From Leptospira sp. B5-022 (GTDB lineage Bacteria > Spirochaetota > Leptospiria > Leptospirales > Leptospiraceae), in contig NZ_ANIJ01000032.1 in NCBI RefSeq assembly GCF_000347035.1, forward strand, positions 62,001 to 126,000: a DNA stretch of 64,000 nucleotides. The letters are read 5' to 3'. A model generated the notes under the pieces. That model had not been told where the DNA came from. It searched no databases and saw only the letters and a list, made by a program, of their open reading frames with translations. The stretch's first letter is position 1, and every line of letters begins with the position of its first letter. Made by a program: the position numbers and the translations under genes. Below, in pieces: positions 1-9,340 of the stretch.

Positions 1-2
1 TT

Positions 3-74
3 TCCCATTTAGAGAATAAGGCTGGGGAATTGGAAAAAAGAATTTCAGGATCCAGGCTGGACATTCGGGTATAA
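3..74 (+). CDS. 3' end of a coding sequence, probably flagellar export chaperone FliJ
   Basis: An open frame enters from the left edge and stops with TAA at 72-74, giving 23 residues that end in SGSRLDIRV. The visible part is polar and could be a coiled-coil tail (ENKAGELEKRIS). It lies 3 bases before the GTG of the flbB-like gene, so the two are almost certainly co-transcribed. In spirochetes fliJ commonly precedes this kind of MotE/FlbB gene, which is the only basis for the fliJ guess. The sequence alone is too short to assign. Confidence 0.45.
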   Translation, partial: SHLENKAGELEKRISGSRLDIRV

Positions 75-77
75 GAA

Positions 78-719
78 GTGGCAAGTTTAACCGATAAAGC
101 AAGAGCAGTATATTTAGTACTTCTGATCTTCTTCTTAGTGTTGATCGGATTTTTTGCGTTTCATTATTTTCAGATCATAGACGCTGCCGAAATTTTTCCT
201 TTTTTAAGGACTGAACCCGGCTTAGTTAACCCCGATTCAGAATCTCCTTCCGAATTAGAGAAGTTGGAATTCCGTAAAGAAATGGAAAGACTCGCAAAAG
301 ACCGAGACGAGATCTCTCAAAGAGAAGAAGAGCTTAAAAAAGAAAAAGAACGTCTCGAAGCGGAATTGGAAAAGATCGAGGAACTGAAACGAGGTCTTAC
401 TTCCAAGGAGAATGAGCTCAAGTCCTCCGAATCCGAAAGAAATAGTAGAGGTAAATTGGTTAAGGTCATGGCAGAGAAGGTAGCGAATATGCCTCCGGAC
501 AATGCCGTGCAGATGTTGACCAATTGGCCTGACAAGGACATCATAGACGTATTTATCCAAATGGACAAGGACGCGGAACAGGACGGTAGACAAACGATCA
601 CTACTTACCTTCTCACCTTATTCCCAGCGGAACGTAGGGCGAATATTACGAATAAATGGTTGTCCAGATCCGACGTGATAAAGGCTCCCGAATCCAATTC
701 CGAATCAGAAGAACTTTAA
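78..719 (+). CDS. flbB: FlbB-like / MotE-like flagellar collar protein
   Basis: This 213-residue protein has one membrane segment near residues 11-33, followed by a charged coiled coil (about 55-120, rich in E, K and R). A C-terminal globular part of about 80 residues (KVMAEKVANMPPDNAVQML to NITNKWL) resembles the MgtE N-terminal/MotE fold. That architecture matches FlbB, which in spirochetes helps build the periplasmic collar and recruit stators of the periplasmic flagella. The start is GTG at 78, three bases after the preceding stop, which suggests translational coupling. The family placement is inferred from architecture and context. A generic MotE-family chaperone is the alternative name. 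Confidence 0.75.
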   Translation: MASLTDKARAVYLVLLIFFLVLIGFFAFHYFQIIDAAEIFPFLRTEPGLVNPDSESPSELEKLEFRKEMERLAKDRDEISQREEELKKEKERLEAELEKIEELKRGLTSKENELKSSESERNSRGKLVKVMAEKVANMPPDNAVQMLTNWPDKDIIDVFIQMDKDAEQDGRQTITTYLLTLFPAERRANITNKWLSRSDVIKAPESNSESEEL

Positions 720-725
720 AATTTT

Positions 726-1118
726 ATGAAGAAGAAAACCATCCTCTTTTTTTCTATACTAGTACTATCTTCAGGAGCCGTTTACTCTAAGAGTAAAAAA
801 GCCGCTCCTGTAAAACCTAAATATGTTTCCGGCGAAGAACTGGTCAATAATCCGGGCAAAGCTGTAGGAGAAACCGTTCGAGTTGCCGGAACAGTGACCC
901 ATGTTTTGTACAAAGGAAATTCTATCCGATTTGTAGTCCATTTTTCCGGAAAACCGGTGGTCTTAGATTCAGACGATTATAGTTTAATGAACCGAGTCTC
1001 CGTAGGTTCCTATGTGGAAGTTTGCGGATTTTATCTAAAGAATAAGAAGTTGGATCTGGACGGCAAAAGAACGGATATGCCTTCTATCGTGATAGAACAG
1101 ACTTACTGCACAAACTAG
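726..1118 (+). CDS. Small exported protein, possible OB-fold
   Basis: This is a 130-residue protein with a signal peptide (MKKKTILFFSILVLSSGAVYS), followed by a mature part of about 105 residues. The pattern in the mature part (GEELVNNPGKAVGETVRVAG, later VVHFSGKPVVLDSDDY and VGSYVEVCGFY) resembles tRNA_anti-like OB-fold domains in exported proteins. Two cysteines near the end could pair. It begins 6 bases after flbB and probably belongs to the same transcript. Its 3' end overlaps the convergent DUF3089 gene by 35 bases. No function can be assigned. Confidence 0.65.
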   Translation: MKKKTILFFSILVLSSGAVYSKSKKAAPVKPKYVSGEELVNNPGKAVGETVRVAGTVTHVLYKGNSIRFVVHFSGKPVVLDSDDYSLMNRVSVGSYVEVCGFYLKNKKLDLDGKRTDMPSIVIEQTYCTN

Positions 1119-2187
1119 TATTTCGCACGAAGCAAACAGAGACTCCCTTAGAGTTTCGATTTTTTAAAAAAACTTCCAATCTCTCTTTTGCGTTTTTTCT
1201 AATATTCGAATAGAAAAAATGAAAATCTCCTGTGTGTAGATTCCCGTCCTTTCCTAAATTCGGCGTCCGAGAAATCTCAGGCTCGTGTATCCATAAAACT
1301 CCGGAATTACATTTTGCATCTGCAGTTCCAGGGATCAATTGATCAAAACTTCTGTTCACACTTCCTAAATTTTCGGACTTCGGAGAATATTCCTCGTCCT
1401 GCTTCCAACTCAACGGATTCACACAAACGGTATCTTTTCCATATCTGTCCAACAATCTGCCTGGCGAATATCCCCAAATATAGGAATTCCACCCCACCAC
1501 ACATCCCGTTTCTTTCGGACCGGAACACACCGGTAGACCTGTCTCTTCCTGTTTAAAAGGAAATCCGATCGAATAAGAGACAATCAAGTTTTTCTTATAT
1601 TCGGGATTAGTAGATATCACTTCCTTTAGTAAACGGATAGAATGTCTGGTACCTTGGCTATGAGAAGCTATAATAAAGGGTCTTCCTTGATTCCAGTGTT
1701 TCATATAATACAAAAAGGAATTTTTCACGTCTTCGTAGGCAAAATCCAAAGCGGCCTGTCCTTCGGAAGCATCTTTTGTAAAAACAAAAAATGCAGCCTG
1801 TCTATACCGAGGAGCGTAAACTTTACAACATTCGTTAAACGCACTTGCCTGGGTCCGAACTGGATGTTTGTCCGTTCTTTCGTTTAAACTCTCATCCTTT
1901 AGATCTCCATTCCAGTATTTGGGTCGTAGGAGCAAGGTGGTTGGATGGATATAAAAAGTATCCGCCTCTGCGATAGACTGGTTTTCTTTTAAACCTGAAT
2001 TTTCTGGAACAAGATCGGCATTATCTTTTTTGTCGGGATGTGCGGCCCAAAATTCCGACTTAGAATAGTCTGGAGCGAGTAAGTTCTTACTTTTTTCGAA
2101 ATCTTTCCTGGGTTCGATCAGGAACATACATTGGAAGCTGAAAGTGGTTAGTAGCAGAATGAAGATAGAAGAAGGTAAGAATTTCAT
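1084..2187 (-). CDS. DUF3089 alpha/beta-hydrolase-like lipoprotein
   Basis: The protein is about 367 residues. The N-terminus has a hydrophobic stretch ending in TTFSFQC, a plausible lipobox, so a lipoprotein is likely. The sequence has DUF3089 features: ADTFYIHPTTLL near the N-terminus, and the nucleophile-elbow-like ASHSQGT that marks this lipase/esterase-like family. I chose ATG at 2187 because AGGATCGG sits about 10 bases upstream. A longer frame from a TTG at 2208 adds only seven residues without a better ribosome site. It converges with the small exported protein gene and overlaps its last codons. The substrate is unknown. Confidence 0.75.
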   Translation of the reverse strand: MKFLPSSIFILLLTTFSFQCMFLIEPRKDFEKSKNLLAPDYSKSEFWAAHPDKKDNADLVPENSGLKENQSIAEADTFYIHPTTLLLRPKYWNGDLKDESLNERTDKHPVRTQASAFNECCKVYAPRYRQAAFFVFTKDASEGQAALDFAYEDVKNSFLYYMKHWNQGRPFIIASHSQGTRHSIRLLKEVISTNPEYKKNLIVSYSIGFPFKQEETGLPVCSGPKETGCVVGWNSYIWGYSPGRLLDRYGKDTVCVNPLSWKQDEEYSPKSENLGSVNRSFDQLIPGTADAKCNSGVLWIHEPEISRTPNLGKDGNLHTGDFHFFYSNIRKNAKERLEVFLKNRNSKGVSVCFVRNTSLCSKSVLSR

Positions 2188-2260
2188 ATTTATCCGATCC
2201 TTAGTCAACGAATAAGACAGGAGTAATTGATCCGGGTTTCCGGGATTTGTCCGAAATTTA

Positions 2261-2797
2261 CTAAAATAGTATTTCTTCCAGACGGGACAACGCGAGTTCC
2301 AGTTTATCGTTTATAATGATATGATCGAATTCGTCTTTATGAGCTAATTCTTCCTTTCCGTTCTTGATCCTCTTCAGGATACTTTCCTCGGAGTCAGTCC
2401 CTCTACCGCGAAGTCTTTTTTCCCATTCTTCTTCGTTAGGCGGAAGTATGAAGATTGTGATCACTTCTTCCCCAAGCTTTCGTTTTAGCTGTGCGGCTCC
2501 CTGCACGTCTAGATCCATAATGACCGATTTGCCCGAAGACATACATAGGTTTACGAATTTGGCGGGAGTTCCGTAATAATTATCGTGGACCTTGGCCCAT
2601 TCTAAAAATTCTCCCCGATCGATCCCGGACTCGAATTCTTCCTTCGTTAGAAAAAAATACGTTACACCTTCCTTGTCACCCGGACGTGGAGGCCGAGTAG
2701 TACAGGAAACTGAAAAAGCCAAATCCGGATGTTTGGCTCTTATCATTTGGATGAGTGTGGATTTGCCTCCTCCTGCTACGGAGGATAGAACGATCAA
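2261..2797 (-). CDS. gmk: Guanylate kinase
   Basis: The enzyme phosphorylates GMP to GDP in nucleotide metabolism. The Walker A region near residues 5-14 reads [10 protein letters not shown], where most guanylate kinases have GPSGxGKST. The GMP-binding region follows with [14 protein letters not shown] and the YGTP motif, and MDLDVQGA is typical of the family. No ATG exists in frame: the candidates are TTG at 2797 and CTG at 2812, the latter overlapping the remA stop. The length (178 to 183 residues) is slightly short of the usual ~200. It follows remA with almost no gap, an order also known in Bacillus. Confidence 0.9.
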   Translation of the reverse strand: MIVLSSVAGGGKSTLIQMIRAKHPDLAFSVSCTTRPPRPGDKEGVTYFFLTKEEFESGIDRGEFLEWAKVHDNYYGTPAKFVNLCMSSGKSVIMDLDVQGAAQLKRKLGEEVITIFILPPNEEEWEKRLRGRGTDSEESILKRIKNGKEELAHKDEFDHIIINDKLELALSRLEEILF

Positions 2798-2808
2798 CTT
2801 GGGAGATT

Positions 2809-3090
2809 TCAGTCCTTTTCTTCCTCTTCTTCAGCGATGGAATTATCTCTGCTTTCTATCCTTCTTGTGAGGGCTTCCACTCTTAAGTTGGAAAGGATCA
2901 GATGGTTAGAGTCCGTGATTATGATGGACCTGGTCTTTTTTCCCTGAGTCGCGTCTACCAAACTGTTATTACTTTTGGCTTCGTTTCGGATTCTTTTTGC
3001 GGAAGCTGAATCCGAATGAATGATACCCACGATCTTGGAAACCATAACTATATTTCCAAAACCAACGTTCAAGACGCTAAATTGGGACAT
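2809..3090 (-). CDS. remA: RemA/DUF370 family protein
   Basis: This 93-residue protein matches RemA family features: [20 protein letters not shown] at the start and [15 protein letters not shown] in the middle. In Bacillus subtilis RemA is a DNA-binding activator of matrix genes and is encoded just before gmk, as here. The C-terminus is an unusual acidic tail (EEEEEKD). Its ATG overlaps the TAA of the preceding gene as TAATG, so translation is probably coupled. The position at the end of a flagellar operon suggests coordination of motility and surface behaviour, which is inference. Confidence 0.85.
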   Translation of the reverse strand: MSQFSVLNVGFGNIVMVSKIVGIIHSDSASAKRIRNEAKSNNSLVDATQGKKTRSIIITDSNHLILSNLRVEALTRRIESRDNSIAEEEEEKD

Positions 3091-4334
3091 TAGGTCCTCC
3101 TATTTCTCTCCAACCTAAATCTTTCGATAATGTCCACCTCACCGGTGGCGAGATCCAAGGCTTCTGAGATTTCCTCATGGGAGTATCCTTTTTTCAAGAG
3201 GAAAACGACCTTCTCTATTTTACTCGCCCCTTCTCCCAGGTCTTTTAGCGCAGTTTCGGATGAAATTTTTACGGAATCCGGTTTTTGAGGAGTGTAACCC
3301 GTCATCTTCCTTTCCAGGATTTTTCCGAAATTCTCTTCCACAGGAATTTTATTGTCGGTCCTTTTGGATTTAGAACTCGTTTTCTTAGGATCCAGTTCGG
3401 GCGTATACTCCGGCTCCGCTTTTAAAGATCCTCCGCTAATATTTTCCGGAAATTCGATTTTATTCTCTTCGAACGGATCTCCATCCAAAGAAATATCGAA
3501 TGTAGAACTTGGGTTGTACATAGGTTGAGGAGTCCTTGTAGGAGAAATTTCGGACATCAATTCCTGAGCATCTTTCCAACCCATCACGTCCTTGATCTTC
3601 TTGCCGAAGGTTTTCAGAATTCCCAAAGTTCCTGAATCCACTTCGGAAACGGAAGATGGCTCTTTTTTCAGATTTTTTCTTTCCGGATCCAAGAAGGGTT
3701 TAGGATTTTCCGGAGAATAATTTTCTCTCAGATTCTGTTTATAGAGCCTTCCGACTCCTTCTCCCGCTTTTGCAGCGAGTTCTTGTTTTCTTTTCTCGAA
3801 GGATTCGGTCGGAGCGGCTTTTAATTCTTTTTGTTTTTCTCGAATTAGAGTCAGATACTCGTTCTTAAATTTTTCCTCATCGGAGCTTTGGACCTTTTCT
3901 TGGTGAGTAAGGATAGAAGGCTCTTCCGCTTCCAATTTTTCTTCGACACTCTCGAATTCCAAAATCGGTTCGGGAATTATATTCTGTTTTTCTAATTTTT
4001 GCCCTTCGGTAGAAAGTATTTTTTCCGGAAGTGATTCCAATTTTTGGAGAATGGATCTGTATTTTTCTTCCAAGGAATCGGAACGTTGTACCAATATTTT
4101 ATAGGCTTGGATCTTGGAATTTAGAAGTTCTATCTGGCTTTCCGTTTCCGTCTGGATCTCGTCCACCAAGGTCCGTATCTCTTCGTTGATACGACGGATC
4201 ATATGAGAACGGATCCTCTTTGTTACTTGCGCGGATATACCTACGTACAAGCCTACAGCTATAATAATGTTTAAGAATAGGACTGTGAATAATTCCATCG
4301 CACGAGCGTCCTTTTCGAGGATTTCCAACAACAT
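3090..4334 (-). CDS. Membrane-anchored coiled-coil protein with SwrB/DUF6115-like tail
   Basis: This is a 414-residue protein (402 if ATG at 4298 is used, which has AAGGA about 10 bases upstream). After MELFTVLFLNIIIAVGLYVG, a single membrane segment, comes a long coiled coil (about residues 40-110). A low-complexity charged middle of about 230 residues follows. The C-terminus is a compact helical motif, KVVFLLKKGYSHEEISEALD then GEVDIIERF, which resembles an HTH-like tail. This layout (anchor, linker, small helical tail) and its place after fliA recall SwrB/DUF6115 proteins of Bacillus, which promote flagellar export apparatus activation. That match is from memory and unconfirmed. Confidence 0.6.
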   Translation of the reverse strand: MLLEILEKDARAMELFTVLFLNIIIAVGLYVGISAQVTKRIRSHMIRRINEEIRTLVDEIQTETESQIELLNSKIQAYKILVQRSDSLEEKYRSILQKLESLPEKILSTEGQKLEKQNIIPEPILEFESVEEKLEAEEPSILTHQEKVQSSDEEKFKNEYLTLIREKQKELKAAPTESFEKRKQELAAKAGEGVGRLYKQNLRENYSPENPKPFLDPERKNLKKEPSSVSEVDSGTLGILKTFGKKIKDVMGWKDAQELMSEISPTRTPQPMYNPSSTFDISLDGDPFEENKIEFPENISGGSLKAEPEYTPELDPKKTSSKSKRTDNKIPVEENFGKILERKMTGYTPQKPDSVKISSETALKDLGEGASKIEKVVFLLKKGYSHEEISEALDLATGEVDIIERFRLERNRRT

Positions 4335-4363
4335 TCCTCGGGAAAACCCGGTGCGAGTTTTTA

Positions 4364-4729
4364 TTACGCTATATAGTCCACTGTAGAACGAGTAGGTGTC
4401 CGAATTTCGGTTTTTCTACCGCTCTTATCGTAGGAGAAAATTCTCTCCTTACCACCCTCGGGTTTTGGCCCTTTAAAAGAACGGATTTCCTTTTCTATTT
4501 CTCCGATCCTTTGGGTGTATGAATTGCGAAGTCTTTCCCTATATTCCGGAGATAAAGAGAAAGTTTCGGTGTACATCTGCACCGCATACTTTTTATCTAT
4601 GGAATATTCACGGATCGATTTTTCGTTCTGAGCGATCACATTGGAAAGAGTATGTGGGTTCTCCACCATAGCCCTTCGGACGAGATCATTCGCCGCGCCG
4701 TATCCGGAAAGAGGTTCGTTCAGCCTCAT
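4364..4729 (-). CDS. Unknown protein of flagellar operon
   Basis: I do not recognise this 121-residue, highly charged and probably soluble protein. It has no signal peptide or membrane segment. The first two thirds look helical (NPHTLSNVIAQNEKSIREYS, then YRERLRNSYTQRIGEIEKEI). The tail is rich in S, R and T (SGRKTEIRTPTRSTVDYIA) and probably disordered. It starts 5 bases after the stop of the FapA gene and precedes the coiled-coil gene, so it is surely part of the flagellar operon. Confidence 0.65.
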   Translation of the reverse strand: MRLNEPLSGYGAANDLVRRAMVENPHTLSNVIAQNEKSIREYSIDKKYAVQMYTETFSLSPEYRERLRNSYTQRIGEIEKEIRSFKGPKPEGGKERIFSYDKSGRKTEIRTPTRSTVDYIA

Positions 4730-4734
4730 ATCCT

Positions 4735-6810
4735 TTATTTTCCTCTAGATCTGTTTTTTCTCCAGTCTTTTTTATCCGGTTCAGGATCTTGGAACGGCAA
4801 TTGTCGGATCACCCCGTTTTCTTCCACAAAGGTCTTATGTTTGATCTCGTTACGAGTCTTGAAGTCCGCACTTTTAATCTTGATGGTGACCCCGCCATAT
4901 AAGGTCTTTTCGACACTGATCTTGCCGTTTGCGGCCCTTTCCTCTATATATGTCTTAAGGTTTTGGATCTCGTTTTCGTATTCTCTGACCCGGATCTCCA
5001 GCTTTTCAGCGGCCTTACTGGTTTTAATCAACTGTTGCTCATGGTCCTGGGTAAAGGAAGCAGGGTCGTTCTCCTTTCTCGCCTTAAGCGTCTTAAGACT
5101 TTTAGAGATTTGTTCGAACTTGTCCTGATTTTCAGCCAGTTTTTCTTCGTATTCGGAGATCTGTTTTAATACCTTAGGATCTGTTCCTACAATCAGTTCC
5201 GTAGGTGGGTTGGCGGAGGATCCTATGACCTTTGCAGAGATCGTATCGGAAGCGCGAATTGTACCTCCTACAATCTGTCCCCTCTTACCATTTGAGATCA
5301 CTTTTCCACCCGCGCTCACAAAGCAGTGAAGAATTCCCTCTTGGACCACCACGTCTTTTTCCGTAACTACGGTCGCGTTCTGGATAAACTTTGCGATTAC
5401 GTTCCCACCTGTGGATTCAATACGGGCCTCGTCCCTTCCGGAAACCCCTTGGCGAATGATAATATCTCCGTCAGCTTCCACATTTGCTTTCTGGACTGTG
5501 CCGTAGATCTCTATATTTCCGGCAGCCTTAACTGAGTAATTGTCTTCTACGTTTCCTGTGATAATCACCGAACCTAAGAAAGTAACGTTACCGGTCTTGA
5601 TTCCTACATCACCGTTGACCCTATACACGGTTTCCACAGAGAGTCTACCGCTTGCATAAACTACCTGACCGTTCACTTCCGCAGTGAGTTTGGTCCTGTC
5701 TTCGGAAAGGATGGTTCCTTTTCCTTGTTTGAGTTCCGTGTCTAATCCGTCTTTTGCGGGAAGAAGTTCGTTAAATAATGTGCGGCCGTATTTCCCTCTT
5801 TCCGCAGGAATTTTTTCCGCGAGAAGTTGTCCAACGACTACGTTCTCGATCAAGTCCATGTCTTTATAGTCCACTTTTCCGGATTCGTCTTCCCGGAAGA
5901 CTACCTTCTTACTGATACGAACATGATAGATGACCTGTGCATTCTTTCCGTTTACAGGAGGATCTCCTTCGGCGGCGGTGAAAGGTTGGTTATAGAATTC
6001 GTCTTCCAACCTTTTTTGGATCTCTTCTTCTTTTACACCGTATTTGATCCCGGCGTTCTTGAGATAATTGACTACATCTTTTACTTCCAGATCTCTTCCG
6101 CCTGGTTTTGGAGGAATGAAAGTGATCTTGGCTTTCATCTTATCCGGAGCAATATCCAATACCATTTTCGCCTCGGCACCCTGCCTTGGTTTCATATTGG
6201 AAATATAGATGGGTTCACCCTTGGCCTCTTTTACGATCTTCTTGATCTGGCCGTCGTCTACTTCGTTTATTCCTCGAACGGAAAGTCTGCGAGAAACTTC
6301 CGAAAGTTCGATTGCTTTTCCATCACCGGAAGGCGGATAAATTGTGAGATATGTTCCGTTTCTGAAAATTTGAACGACAGCTCTTCCGTCTCTGTCCTTA
6401 GGCTGTAGGAACTCCTTCAGATCTTTGGAGACTAGCTTGCCTGAGCCACCCGTTAATTTTTTGTCTAATTCCGAAAGTTCGTCTAAGAAAGTATCTTCCG
6501 GTAGGATAGATGCTCTGATATGCCAAGGTTCGGAGCCGAAAAGTTTTTTCTTTCCGCGTTTAATTACTATATAGTCGATTTCGTGCGATTTTCTTTTGAG
6601 ATGAGCGGCGGCTAGCTGAAGACATTTTTCCAATGTAGGAGCTATGACTTCTACCTGCTCATTTTCGAGCTTGTCTAGTTCTTTGGATTGGTCTTTTAGA
6701 AAGGATGTAAGACTCAAGAACCTTTGTCCTCCTACAAATCGGGTCCGGGTGTTTTGAAAATCAGATTCCCCGGAGAACGGGTGTATCGCGCCCCATAGGA
6801 AGCGATACAT
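4735..6810 (-). CDS. FapA/DUF342 polymerising beta-solenoid protein
   Basis: This 691-residue protein carries an N-terminal Jag_N-like segment (about residues 45-85: [20 protein letters not shown]). A beta-rich DUF342 domain follows, with repeated turns such as [20 protein letters not shown] and [20 protein letters not shown] that read as a right-handed beta solenoid. A coiled coil lies near residues 555-630. FapA-family proteins are linked to cell-surface or polar organisation, and in some bacteria to flagellar assembly. Its place directly after fliA supports a motility role, but the mechanism is not known. A short basic tail ([10 protein letters not shown]) ends the protein. Confidence 0.8.
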   Translation of the reverse strand: MYRFLWGAIHPFSGESDFQNTRTRFVGGQRFLSLTSFLKDQSKELDKLENEQVEVIAPTLEKCLQLAAAHLKRKSHEIDYIVIKRGKKKLFGSEPWHIRASILPEDTFLDELSELDKKLTGGSGKLVSKDLKEFLQPKDRDGRAVVQIFRNGTYLTIYPPSGDGKAIELSEVSRRLSVRGINEVDDGQIKKIVKEAKGEPIYISNMKPRQGAEAKMVLDIAPDKMKAKITFIPPKPGGRDLEVKDVVNYLKNAGIKYGVKEEEIQKRLEDEFYNQPFTAAEGDPPVNGKNAQVIYHVRISKKVVFREDESGKVDYKDMDLIENVVVGQLLAEKIPAERGKYGRTLFNELLPAKDGLDTELKQGKGTILSEDRTKLTAEVNGQVVYASGRLSVETVYRVNGDVGIKTGNVTFLGSVIITGNVEDNYSVKAAGNIEIYGTVQKANVEADGDIIIRQGVSGRDEARIESTGGNVIAKFIQNATVVTEKDVVVQEGILHCFVSAGGKVISNGKRGQIVGGTIRASDTISAKVIGSSANPPTELIVGTDPKVLKQISEYEEKLAENQDKFEQISKSLKTLKARKENDPASFTQDHEQQLIKTSKAAEKLEIRVREYENEIQNLKTYIEERAANGKISVEKTLYGGVTIKIKSADFKTRNEIKHKTFVEENGVIRQLPFQDPEPDKKDWRKNRSRGK

Positions 6811-6870
6811 ATTCCAAACTTCCCATTCCCTCCATTTATAAAAAACGAGGGTTCTTGCGCGTATAGTTTA

Positions 6871-7671
6871 TTACTTTTTACTAATAACCGATTTCACCTT
6901 TCCTAATTTACTACGAAGTCTTGCCACGGCTCTCGTATGAAGTTGGGAAATCCTGGATTCGGTTACTTCTAATACTTCTCCGATCTCCTTTAAGGTTAGA
7001 TCCTCGTAATAATAAAGAACGATTACTTTTTTTTCTTTGTCCGGAAGGGTTTTGATCGCTTCCACGATCACGTTTTTGATCTCTTCTTTTTCGATGATGG
7101 TGTCCGGGTTCATATTCATCGGAGATTCTAACGTCTCCATGAAAGAAACCTCGTCGTTCTCATCGCCAAGGAACCAAATATCATTTAAAGAGACGAGTGA
7201 GGTACCGCTGATCTTAGTAAGAAGCGAGTTGAACTCCTCGACGGAGATCCCCATTTCTTTTGCGATCGCTTCATCCTCAACATGAGCGCCTTCTTTGTTC
7301 TCGAGCATCCCGATAATTTGCTCCAACTGTTTCGCTTTTTGGCGAATGGAGCGAGGGATCCAGTCGATGGAACGAAGTTCGTCGAAGATAGAACCTCGGA
7401 TCCGGGTCATCGCATAGGTTTTAAATTTGATCTGTCTTTCCGGATCGAATTTTTCGATCGCATCTAGAAGACCAAATACACCGTACGAAACAAGATCATC
7501 GAACTCAACGTTTTGAGGCATACCGATCGCAATACGACCGGCCACATGTTTGACTAGAGGAGAGTATTTTTCTACAAGATAACTGCGAATATTCTGGTCT
7601 TTAGAGTCTCTATAGGACTTCCAAAGCTCGGTTTCATCCGTATTATTGTATTTTTCGAAAAGTTTGGACAT
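6871..7671 (-). CDS. fliA: Sigma-28 flagellar RNA polymerase sigma factor
   Basis: This 266-residue FliA/WhiG-family sigma factor directs late flagellar gene transcription. Region 2 covers about residues 25-115, with [20 protein letters not shown] and [20 protein letters not shown], the signatures of the family. Region 3 follows. Region 4 (about 205-258) contains [20 protein letters not shown], the helix-turn-helix that reads the -35 element. The ATG at 7671 has no strong ribosome site immediately upstream. A 241-base gap separates it from the previous operon gene, the largest gap in the operon, and that gap carries a pair of direct repeats. Confidence 0.95.
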   Translation of the reverse strand: MSKLFEKYNNTDETELWKSYRDSKDQNIRSYLVEKYSPLVKHVAGRIAIGMPQNVEFDDLVSYGVFGLLDAIEKFDPERQIKFKTYAMTRIRGSIFDELRSIDWIPRSIRQKAKQLEQIIGMLENKEGAHVEDEAIAKEMGISVEEFNSLLTKISGTSLVSLNDIWFLGDENDEVSFMETLESPMNMNPDTIIEKEEIKNVIVEAIKTLPDKEKKVIVLYYYEDLTLKEIGEVLEVTESRISQLHTRAVARLRSKLGKVKSVISKK

Positions 7672-7730
7672 AACAACGGAATAGGGTGGTCCTCTGCTTA
7701 AGAGTGTCGTGGACCAAACCGATTTGCAAT

Positions 7731-7777
7731 AGCATTTTTTGTCTCAAAAAAGGGAAATCAAGCAGTTTTTTGTCTCA
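7731..7777 (-). promoter_or_regulatory. Direct repeat pair upstream of fliA
   Basis: On the + strand AGCATTTTTTGTCTCA (7731-7746) and AGCAGTTTTTTGTCTCA (7761-7777) are nearly identical, and their TTTTTTGTCTCA cores begin 31 bases apart, about three helical turns. Read on the minus strand they are TGAGACAAAAAA repeats lying 60-105 bases before the fliA start. Same-face spacing suggests a binding site for a regulator or a recombined promoter. The function is inferred only. Confidence 0.4.
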
Positions 7778-7912
7778 TTGGGTTTCTGTGCGGAAATCGG
7801 GTATTTTACTCGATGTAAGAGATCCTACATTCGGAGAATTTGATACTCGGTGGGTGGAAATCGTACCCTAGGAATTCCGGCCGAGGTAGGATCCCGGTCG
7901 GAAAGATTTTTA

Positions 7913-8398
7913 CTATTTTTCCTGGTTACCGTCGTCTTTGGCGAGCATTGTCCGGATCGCTTCTGCCATCAACTTCGGCTCATTTTTGATCGCGATATTT
8001 TCTACGATAATATGATCTCCGAATTTATCCGCTTTTTTACGAGGGATTCCGCTTGCAGCGGCCCGGATCTCGTCTGCACTCGTCGGAGAATCAAAATGAG
8101 CGGTAGCAGTATCCATATCCGCATGCTCCGAATAGGAAGGGCGATTTCCGCCTTCGAGCCCATCCTCTTCTCCGCTGGCAGATGCACCGGTGAAATTTCC
8201 GAGTAGTTCTAAAAATTCAGGGACCTTGGAAGCTAAAACGGAATATACACCAAATCCGAAAACGGCCATTCCGACCGTGGACAAAAATGTAACGAGGGCA
8301 ATATGGCCGAAGTAATTTCCGACCATGATTCCACAAACCAGACTTATGATGAGTCCTAAAAAGGAGAAAAAACCGAGAAAACCGATTTGCAGGTTCAC
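7913..8398 (-). CDS. Two-TM membrane protein of flagellar operon
   Basis: This 161-residue protein has two hydrophobic segments (about residues 6-28 and 33-56) and an acidic, serine-rich cytoplasmic linker. It ends in a conserved-looking block, [20 protein letters not shown]. It begins within the end of flhG (ATG overlaps by 4 bases), so translation is coupled. I cannot name it. The position between flhG and fliA and the small cytoplasmic tail suggest a helper of flagellar placement or sigma-factor control. Confidence 0.7.
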   Translation of the reverse strand: MNLQIGFLGFFSFLGLIISLVCGIMVGNYFGHIALVTFLSTVGMAVFGFGVYSVLASKVPEFLELLGNFTGASASGEEDGLEGGNRPSYSEHADMDTATAHFDSPTSADEIRAAASGIPRKKADKFGDHIIVENIAIKNEPKLMAEAIRTMLAKDDGNQEK

Positions 8399-9300
8399 TC
8401 TTCCTCGCTCTGTTGTTTTTCTCGAACGTCCACGAAATTGAAGAATTTTTTGAAGAAGCCGGTGATCCCGGAATCATCTCCACCATCCATTTCCTGGTTC
8501 AGAAGAGAATATGTGATACGATTCAAACAAGCTGCTGCTTTACTCTTAGGCGAATGAATGATATACGGTTTTTGTTCCCGGATACTTTTTTCCACCTCGT
8601 CGTCTTGGAAGATAAATCCTAAATTTTCAACTCTCACTTCCAGGAACTGACCGGAGATATCGATCACACGGTCCGCAACCTTCTTCCCTTCGATGGCGGA
8701 ACGTACACGGTTCACCACCATCTTAAGATTTTTGTCTCTGCTTTGGGAAACGATCGCTTTGATGAGTCCGTATGAGTCTGTGATCGCCGTAGGTTCAGGT
8801 GTAGTAACTACGATCACATCATCCGCAGGAAGTGTGAGTCCGATCACGTTAGAGCTGATCCCTGCTCCCGTATCTATGATCATATAATCATAAGAATCCA
8901 GATCTGCGAATCCTTTGATCAAATTATTTCTTTGGGTATCATTTAGGTTCGCAAGTTGAGAATAGCCGCTTGCACCTGCGATAATATCCACCCCTTCCGG
9001 AGCTTGGATGATAATGTCCTTTAGGCTTTTATGTCCCTTGACTACGTGATATAAATTGTATTTAGGGATAATCCCTAAGATCACATTCACGTTAGCAAGT
9101 CCTAGGTCTCCGTCGAATACTAGGACCTTCTGTCCCGCCTTAGCCATGGAGATGGCGAGATTAACTGAGATAGTACTTTTACCGACCCCACCCTTTCCGG
9201 AAGCGATCGCTATAATCTTAGTCATAGGTTTGGTTGAAGACACGAGTTTTAAACTCGTATTACCCTCGGTAAGTTTCCGCAACTGAGTCGCTTGGTCCAT
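8395..9300 (-). CDS. flhG: FlhG/YlxH MinD-like ATPase
   Basis: This 301-residue ParA/MinD-type ATPase controls flagellar number and position together with FlhF. The deviant Walker A motif GKGGVGKST lies at about residues 35-43, the switch region [16 protein letters not shown] follows, and the Walker B-like strand is [11 protein letters not shown]. The N-terminal about 25 residues ([15 protein letters not shown]) look like the DQA(Q/T)xLR motif that FlhG uses to stimulate FlhF GTPase activity. It follows flhF by 40 bases. A charged tail (REKQQSEEE) replaces a clear amphipathic membrane helix. Confidence 0.95.
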   Translation of the reverse strand: MDQATQLRKLTEGNTSLKLVSSTKPMTKIIAIASGKGGVGKSTISVNLAISMAKAGQKVLVFDGDLGLANVNVILGIIPKYNLYHVVKGHKSLKDIIIQAPEGVDIIAGASGYSQLANLNDTQRNNLIKGFADLDSYDYMIIDTGAGISSNVIGLTLPADDVIVVTTPEPTAITDSYGLIKAIVSQSRDKNLKMVVNRVRSAIEGKKVADRVIDISGQFLEVRVENLGFIFQDDEVEKSIREQKPYIIHSPKSKAAACLNRITYSLLNQEMDGGDDSGITGFFKKFFNFVDVREKQQSEEE

Positions 9301-9340
9301 CCTAACCTCTTTCTCTGGGACTTAGGTTTTTACCGAAACC

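Noticed and set aside
255..601. Minus-strand frames opposite the FlbB gene
   Set aside because: They are antisense to the coiled-coil-encoding region, and the long runs of F and S residues come from the purine-rich coding strand.
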